This document shows, piece after piece, positions 1 through 5,297 of a stretch of DNA of 5,297 bases. Position 1 is the first letter of the stretch, and every line of letters starts with the position of its first letter. The position numbers and the translations under genes are program-made. This DNA comes from Pseudobdellovibrionaceae bacterium (GTDB taxonomy: Bacteria > Bdellovibrionota > Bdellovibrionia > Bdellovibrionales > JAMPXM01). The stretch lies in NCBI GenBank assembly GCA_913776405.1, contig CAJYOV010000152.1, positions 1-5,297 of the forward strand, given 5' to 3'. The notes under the pieces were generated by a model. The model saw only the letters and a list, made by a program, of their open reading frames with translations, did not search any database and had not been told where the DNA came from.

Positions 1-1311
1 GACTTGACCGCGAACGAGGGTGGCTACGGGCCACCCTTTTGTTTTCATGCCGTCGTAAGGTGTCCAGAGCGATTTGCTGGCGATCCATTTGTTCTCGATC
101 GTGCGCTCGTGATCGAGGTCGACGATCGAGAAGTCGGCGTCGTTACCGACTTTGATTTCACCTTTACCGATTGCACCGTAGAGTCGCGCATTGTTGCGAC
201 TTATGAGTTCAACGACGCGTTCGAGTGTTAGGCGACCTTTGTTCATGTGATCGAGCATCAGCGGCAAAATGGTTTGCACGCCGGTCATCCCCGAAGGCGA
301 CTCGGGGTAAGGCTTCGCTTTTTCTTCAAGCGTGTGAGGCGCGTGGTCAGAGCCCATTACGAAGACCGTGCCGTCATTGACCGCTTTCCAAAGAGCTTCG
401 CGATGGCGTTGTTCACGGACAGGTGGGTTCATCTGGGCAAGAGTGCCAAGCCGTTCATACGCTTCAGGCGCTGAGAGCGTGAGGTGTTGAGGCGTGACTT
501 CGCAAGTCGCGACGTCTTTCGAGTTTCTGAGGATGTCCATCTCTTCGGCTGTCGTCACATGAAGGACATGCACTTTGCGTTTCGTTTCGCGAGCGAGTTT
601 CAAGAGACGTTGCGTAGCTTTGATCGCCGTAGTCTCGTCGCGCCAGACGGGGTGAAGGCGCGGATCGTTTTTGCCTTCGACGAGAGCTCGACGCTCTTTC
701 AAGCGTTCTTCGTCTTCAGAGTGAATCGCGACTCGGCGGCGACCGGCCCCTAGGACCTTCTTCAGATTCTCGTCATCGGCGAGAAGCAAATTGCCTGTCG
801 AACTGCCCATGAAGATTTTGACGGCGCAGCAGTTCGGGTGCAGTTCAAGTTCGGCGAGTTTGTCGACATTTTCAGGCGAACCACCGATAAAGAAACTGAT
901 GTCGCTCCACACGCGACCTTTCGCTAAGCGCAGTTTTTCTTCAAACTGTTCGGTCGTTGTCGTCGACGGTTTCGTGTTCGGCATCTCAAAAACGGCTGTG
1001 ATGCCACCCAAAACCGCACCGCGTGTTCCGGATTCAAGATCCTCTTTGTGTGTCAAACCGGGTTCGCGAAAGTGAACTTGCGAATCGATCGCGCCCGGAA
1101 GCACTGTCAGCGCAGATGCGTCGAAAACGCTAACGGCTTCTTCGGCTTTCAACTGATCTGAGATCGCTGCGATCTTACCGGCCTTCACGCCGATGGAGGT
1201 GCGTGTACGAATCAAACGCTCGGGGTCTTGCGGCGAAGGCACAAGACACGTTCCGTTCAGGATCAACAAATCAAATTTGGGTTCGGAATTTCCAGACACG
1301 AAATTAGCCAT
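1..1311 (-). CDS. pyrC: Dihydroorotase, class I-like amidohydrolase (C-terminus beyond left edge)
   Basis: Read on the minus strand, 437 codons are open from an ATG at 1311 to the window edge. Dihydroorotase interconverts N-carbamoyl-aspartate and dihydroorotate in cytosolic pyrimidine synthesis. Visible motifs are FDLLILNG (13-20), the metal-site segment DSQVHFREPG (76-85), FEMPNT (108-113), VKIFMGSSTGN (164-174, where K165 sits at the usual carboxylated-lysine position), the histidine segments AIHSEDE (195-201) and HVLHVTT (248-254), and the catalytic-Asp segment MGSDHAPHT (319-327, D322). The end (WPVATLVRGQV) is the typical C-terminal strand, so probably only about 5-20 residues are missing. 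The first histidine of the HxH pair is Gln (Q78). From memory, the QVHFREPGLTH form with MGSSTGN marks a known dihydroorotase subgroup that includes the Porphyromonas enzyme. The ATG is the furthest possible start, because an in-frame TAA lies at 1323-1321. No clear Shine-Dalgarno precedes it. A related hydantoinase or allantoinase is less likely. Confidence 0.9.
   Translation of the reverse strand, partial: MANFVSGNSEPKFDLLILNGTCLVPSPQDPERLIRTRTSIGVKAGKIAAISDQLKAEEAVSVFDASALTVLPGAIDSQVHFREPGLTHKEDLESGTRGAVLGGITAVFEMPNTKPSTTTTEQFEEKLRLAKGRVWSDISFFIGGSPENVDKLAELELHPNCCAVKIFMGSSTGNLLLADDENLKKVLGAGRRRVAIHSEDEERLKERRALVEGKNDPRLHPVWRDETTAIKATQRLLKLARETKRKVHVLHVTTAEEMDILRNSKDVATCEVTPQHLTLSAPEAYERLGTLAQMNPPVREQRHREALWKAVNDGTVFVMGSDHAPHTLEEKAKPYPESPSGMTGVQTILPLMLDHMNKGRLTLERVVELISRNNARLYGAIGKGEIKVGNDADFSIVDLDHERTIENKWIASKSLWTPYDGMKTKGWPVATLVRGQV
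17..45 (+). terminator. Terminator-like hairpin inside the 3' end of the dihydroorotase gene
   Basis: Arms GGGTGGC (18-24) and GCCACCC (30-36) pair perfectly around a 5-nt loop, and an extra A17-T37 pair extends the stem. On the plus strand the stem is followed by TTTGTTTT (38-45), the layout of an intrinsic terminator. It would stop plus-strand transcription, meaning a convergent gene to the left of the window or antisense RNA entering the dihydroorotase gene. The minus-strand reading has no T-run after the stem. It lies in conserved C-terminal codons (around WPVATL), so it may be a coding coincidence. Confidence 0.35.
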
Positions 1312-1421
1312 ACAGTCGGTTTAGCATGGCACCTGGTCGGAAGGCTAGACTTTGTCATAAGGCAGCGCTTTCGCGGAGTTTTTCGTCCTTCGATTTCGAA
1401 TTTTTTGTCACACTTAACGGC
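1312..1421. promoter_or_regulatory. Divergent intergenic spacer with presumed back-to-back promoters
   Basis: These 110 bp separate the starts of two divergent genes, so they should hold at least one promoter in each direction. I cannot assign convincing -35/-10 pairs on either strand. There is a T-run beside a TTCGAA palindrome (1396-1406) just upstream of the rightward gene, and a weak TAGACT at 1346-1351. Neither outward start codon has a clear GGAGG-like ribosome binding site. Confidence 0.4.
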
Positions 1422-2782
<1,361 letters not shown>

Positions 2783-2786
<4 letters not shown>

Positions 2787-3547
2787 CAACAGCATCATTT
2801 TTACGTGCAGCCCAAGGATTGGCGCTTGTAACGGCACTTAGCTTCGGGGTTGCGTCACAGGCGGCGATCCCGTCGAATCGCAATCAGGGGGCTTCAGGCT
2901 CGATGCAGTTGACGGTCGACGCTTTATCACGACCGCTTGAAGAGCGACTTGCCGAGCTTCGATCGCAAGACAGTGCTTACAAAAATCTGCAGGCGATTGC
3001 GTTCAAGAAATCGAACGGCATGGATCTGCGCTGGAAAGCTCTCACAGCTCTCGGTCGTGTCGGCGGCGCAAAATCACGAACGGATCTCGAGAAAGCGATG
3101 AAGAGCCAAGAGTGGTTCATGCGTAATGCAGGGCTTGTCGCGTTCTCGCAACTCGATCGCGCAGGTTCTGTCGCTTGGGCGCGCAAGCTTTTAAACGATA
3201 AAGCTTTGGTCGTGCGCTCGGCAGCGGTCGACGTCATCGTGAACTCGAAAGACGTCGCAAGTGCTCCGCTTCTCTGGCAGAAGCTCTACGCAAAAGAAAA
3301 CTACAAACGGAGCCAGAGCCTTTTCATTCGCCGCCGCATCGTCGAGGCGCTTGCCGAAATCGAGGGTAAAGGTCGCGAGTCGAAGTTCATCGCAGTCCTC
3401 CAAGACAAAGACGAGTCTCTTCACGAACCAGCGATCGAAGCTCTTGAGCGCATCACTGCAAAGACGATGGGCACACCGGGTGAGTCGATCCCGTCGCGAC
3501 GTGCACAGTGGCAATCCTGGTATTCGGCAAACAAAGCTTCATTGTAA
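2783..3547 (+). CDS. Secreted HEAT-repeat protein, probably periplasmic
   Basis: The 254-residue product begins with a Sec signal peptide: R8, a hydrophobic core (about 11-24), and a likely signal peptidase I site after ASQA (24-27). There is no lipobox Cys. After a short linker, helical repeats of about 30 residues follow: roughly 81-108 (LRWKALTALGRVGG), 111-138 (MRNAGLVAFSQL), 142-170 (VVRSAAVDVIVNS), 180-208 (FIRRRIVEALAEIEG) and 211-228 (LHEPAIEALERIT). Their spacing of Arg, Ala and Leu fits HEAT/PBS-lyase-type repeats, which serve as protein-binding scaffolds. The C-terminus has a WQSWY motif (243-247) of the kind often seen at the end of bacterial HEAT-repeat proteins. No catalytic residues are evident. 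The start is supported by GGAGG and by the 4-bp overlap with the coiled-coil gene, so the two are probably made together. A role as a periplasmic assembly or anchoring factor is inference, and the partner is unknown. Confidence 0.85.
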
Positions 3548-3564
3548 GCGAAGACTCCTGCTAC

Positions 3565-3593
3565 AAGTGACTTCACAAGGTTTGAAGTCACTT
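3565..3593 (+). terminator. Perfect inverted repeat after the HEAT-repeat gene, possible 3'-end hairpin
   Basis: AAGTGACTTC (3565-3574) and GAAGTCACTT (3584-3593) pair perfectly, and an inner A3575-T3583 pair makes an 11-bp stem with a 7-nt loop. It starts 17 nt after the stop codon, where an operon terminator would be expected. There is no T-run on either strand, so it is not a standard intrinsic terminator. It may instead stabilise the mRNA 3' end, help Rho-dependent termination, or be a protein-binding palindrome. Confidence 0.4.
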
Positions 3594-3608
3594 CCCAAAA
3601 GAGAAACC

Positions 3609-3637
3609 GTTAGGCATGATGTTCGCTCATGCCTAAC
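3609..3637 (+). promoter_or_regulatory. Perfect 11-bp palindrome covering the kinase start codon
   Basis: GTTAGGCATGA (3609-3619) and TCATGCCTAAC (3627-3637) are exact inverted repeats around the 7-nt spacer TGTTCGC. The kinase ATG (3629-3631) lies in the right arm, so in mRNA the start codon would be paired. No T-run follows, which argues against a terminator. Two readings are possible: an RNA structure limiting translation initiation, or an operator bound as DNA by a dimeric regulator. Sequence alone cannot separate them. Confidence 0.45.
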
Positions 3638-5297
3638 TCTGTGCCCGCAGCTAAACAGCCATTCTTACCTCCGCTGCTCGCGCTCATTCTCCTAGCTCTC
3701 ATTCCAATTATTGAAATCCTTCCGTCGGGCAAGTGGATCCACGACATCTCCGACAATTATCTTTGGATTCACACCTCACTCGAATTCATGGGCATTCTGG
3801 TTAGCATTTCAATCTTCACGGTAGGCTGGGCTACCTATCGGAATGTGAGATCGACAGACATTGTCATCTTGAGTCTCGTGTCTTTGATGATGGGCGCGTT
3901 CGACCTCGGTCATACGCTTTCATTCACCGGGATGCCTGATTTCATCACGCCGAGTAATCCAAACAAGGCAATTTATTTTTGGATCGTAAGCCGTATGGTT
4001 GGCTCGCTTGGTTTTCTCTATGTGAGCCTTGCGCCGTCGCGGGAGCTTCGCTCGAAGTCTTTACGCTACGGTTTACTGGCTCTGACACTGATCTTCATCG
4101 CGGCTTGCTACAGGCTCATCTTGGCGCAGCCCGATTTCTTACCGATCATGTTCGTGCCAGGCTCTGGCTTGACGAATATCAAGGTCATTCTTGAGAGTTT
4201 CACAATCTGCGTGAGTCTCGTTGCGGGTTTGATTTATTTGCGGCGAGGCGTTCGTAAAAACTTGATCAGTATGAACTGGATCGGGTGCGCGAGTTTGATC
4301 TTCGGATTCGCCGGCGTCTTCTTTACGCTGTACCGTGAATTCGACGATCTCAATAATTTCGCCGGTCACATCTATAAAGCGATCGCGTCCTTCATGGTTT
4401 ATCGTGCTGTCTTCGTTGAGTGCGTTTCGATGCCATACGAAGAAGCGCGCCGTTCGGCCCATGAGGCGTCGGAAGCAAACGCATCCAAAACCCGGTTCTT
4501 AGCAAATGTGAGTCACGAACTGAGAACACCTCTCGGGGTGATCTCGGGGTTTTCCGACTTACTGACGGCTTCAAAAAATCTCGCTCCAGAACCGCGCGAG
4601 TGGGCTGCAACCATCGGGCGCAACTCGAGGCAACTTCGCGGCCTCATCGATGACCTTTTAGATTTAGCGAAAGCCGAAAACGAAAAAATGTCTGTCGAAT
4701 GGTCTGAATTCTCGGTCATCGATATCGTCGAAGAAGTGACGGGCGGCTTGAATCTGCAAGCGCGATCGAAAGGTGTTTCGATCGAAGTACGAAATCGACT
4801 GCTGCCGGGGCGTAAAACAAAGTCCGACGAAGTTCGCTTTCGCCAAATTCTGACGAACGTCCTCGGTAACGCGGTGAAATTCACGCAACGAGGCACAATC
4901 GTTGTCACGCTTGAAGATCGGTCCGAAGTCATCGATAACGAAACGCGAAGCTTTGTTGTCGTGTCCGTCAAAGACTCAGGGATTGGGATCACGAAAGAAG
5001 ATGCAGAAAAACTCTTCCAACCGTTCTCGCAAGCGAGCGATCCGTCGCTTCGTCGATTCGGCGGAACGGGGCTCGGTCTGGCACTTTCAAAAAAGCTGAG
5101 TGTTCTTCTCGGTGGCGATTTGATTCTTAAAGAATCGCGCGCGCAAGAAGGTAGCGAGTTTTCATTTTGGATTCGCGATCAAGAAGTCACGCTCACACCG
5201 AGGGTCGATCAAGAGGCGGCGCGCACGATGAACCCGGACTTTTCGAGGCTCCGCATCTTGGCAGTCGAAGATTCGGCCGATAACCGTAGCCTTCTGG
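3629..5297 (+). CDS. MASE3 membrane hybrid histidine kinase (cut at receiver domain, right edge)
   Basis: Of this sensor kinase 556 codons are visible. The N-terminus is an integral-membrane sensor of about seven helices (helix 1 at 12-32, the last near 214-234). It matches MASE3: IHTSLEF (47-53), FDLGHTLSFTGM (91-102), WIVSRMVGSLGFL (118-130), and HIYKAIASF...YRAVFVE (247-264) leading into the cytoplasm. The HisKA domain has FLANVSHELRTPL (290-302) with phosphoacceptor H296. The ATPase domain has the N box (N410, N414), G1 DSGIGI (449-454), F box FQPF (463-466), G2 GGTGLGLAL (478-486) and a final LGG...GSEFSF (494-513). A receiver begins at about 542 (RILAVEDS, acidic pair E547-D548); its phosphoacceptor Asp and any later domain lie outside the window. 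The start is the first in-frame ATG after a TGA at 3617-3619. GTG at 3641 is the only other close candidate. No Shine-Dalgarno is visible, and the ATG lies inside a perfect palindrome. The MASE3 signal is unknown. Confidence 0.92.
   Translation, partial: MPNSVPAAKQPFLPPLLALILLALIPIIEILPSGKWIHDISDNYLWIHTSLEFMGILVSISIFTVGWATYRNVRSTDIVILSLVSLMMGAFDLGHTLSFTGMPDFITPSNPNKAIYFWIVSRMVGSLGFLYVSLAPSRELRSKSLRYGLLALTLIFIAACYRLILAQPDFLPIMFVPGSGLTNIKVILESFTICVSLVAGLIYLRRGVRKNLISMNWIGCASLIFGFAGVFFTLYREFDDLNNFAGHIYKAIASFMVYRAVFVECVSMPYEEARRSAHEASEANASKTRFLANVSHELRTPLGVISGFSDLLTASKNLAPEPREWAATIGRNSRQLRGLIDDLLDLAKAENEKMSVEWSEFSVIDIVEEVTGGLNLQARSKGVSIEVRNRLLPGRKTKSDEVRFRQILTNVLGNAVKFTQRGTIVVTLEDRSEVIDNETRSFVVVSVKDSGIGITKEDAEKLFQPFSQASDPSLRRFGGTGLGLALSKKLSVLLGGDLILKESRAQEGSEFSFWIRDQEVTLTPRVDQEAARTMNPDFSRLRILAVEDSADNRSLL

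Noticed and set aside
4..1075. Several short plus-strand open frames in the first kilobase
   Set aside because: All are antisense to the dihydroorotase, whose motifs are continuous on the minus strand with no frameshift.
1326..1421. N-terminal extension of the coiled-coil protein from the ATG at 1326
   Set aside because: It would add 32 residues of unconvincing sequence before the membrane anchor, has no ribosome binding site and lies close to the divergent dihydroorotase start. It cannot be fully excluded.
3542..3567. Possible promoter (TTGTAA and TACAAG) for the kinase
   Set aside because: The spacing of 14 bp is too short for a standard sigma-70 promoter and both hexamers are weak.
4513..4992. 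159-codon minus-strand open frame opposite the kinase
   Set aside because: It lies exactly opposite conserved HisKA and ATPase motifs, so it is a shadow of real coding sequence.

Overview
The window has moderate GC content and four densely packed coding regions. It looks like the chromosome of a Gram-negative bacterium. The signs are a Sec-type signal peptide on a HEAT-repeat protein, a membrane-bound hybrid histidine kinase, and an anchored coiled-coil protein carrying a FliM/FliN-like SQEEID motif. Style and gene content fit the former Deltaproteobacteria/Bdellovibrionota, but that placement is inference. I see no rRNA, tRNA, insertion sequence, prophage or CRISPR array.

Layout. Positions 1-1311 (minus strand) hold nearly all of a dihydroorotase, the third step of de novo pyrimidine synthesis; its C-terminus runs off the left edge. 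A 110-bp divergent spacer follows. From 1422 on the plus strand lies a two-gene unit. The first gene encodes an N-terminally anchored coiled-coil protein with a long Ala/Pro-rich and acidic tail. The second overlaps its stop codon by 4 bp (ATGA), has a good GGAGG, and encodes a secreted HEAT-repeat protein. An 81-bp gap then carries two perfect 11-bp hairpins, and the second one contains the start codon of the last gene. That gene (3629 to the right edge) is a MASE3-type membrane hybrid histidine kinase, cut at the start of its receiver domain.

How the genes relate. The dihydroorotase is housekeeping and divergently transcribed, so it has no evident link to the rest. The coiled-coil and HEAT-repeat genes are probably translationally coupled. 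Their predicted topology (cytoplasmic tail for one, periplasmic HEAT scaffold for the other) would suit a cross-envelope structural or adaptor module, though I recognise neither as a named system. The kinase may be a separate transcription unit.

The points most worth following up are the hairpin over the kinase start codon, the repeated LL-centred motifs in the tail of the coiled-coil protein, the uncharacterised coupled gene pair, and a strong excess of the palindrome CGATCG.
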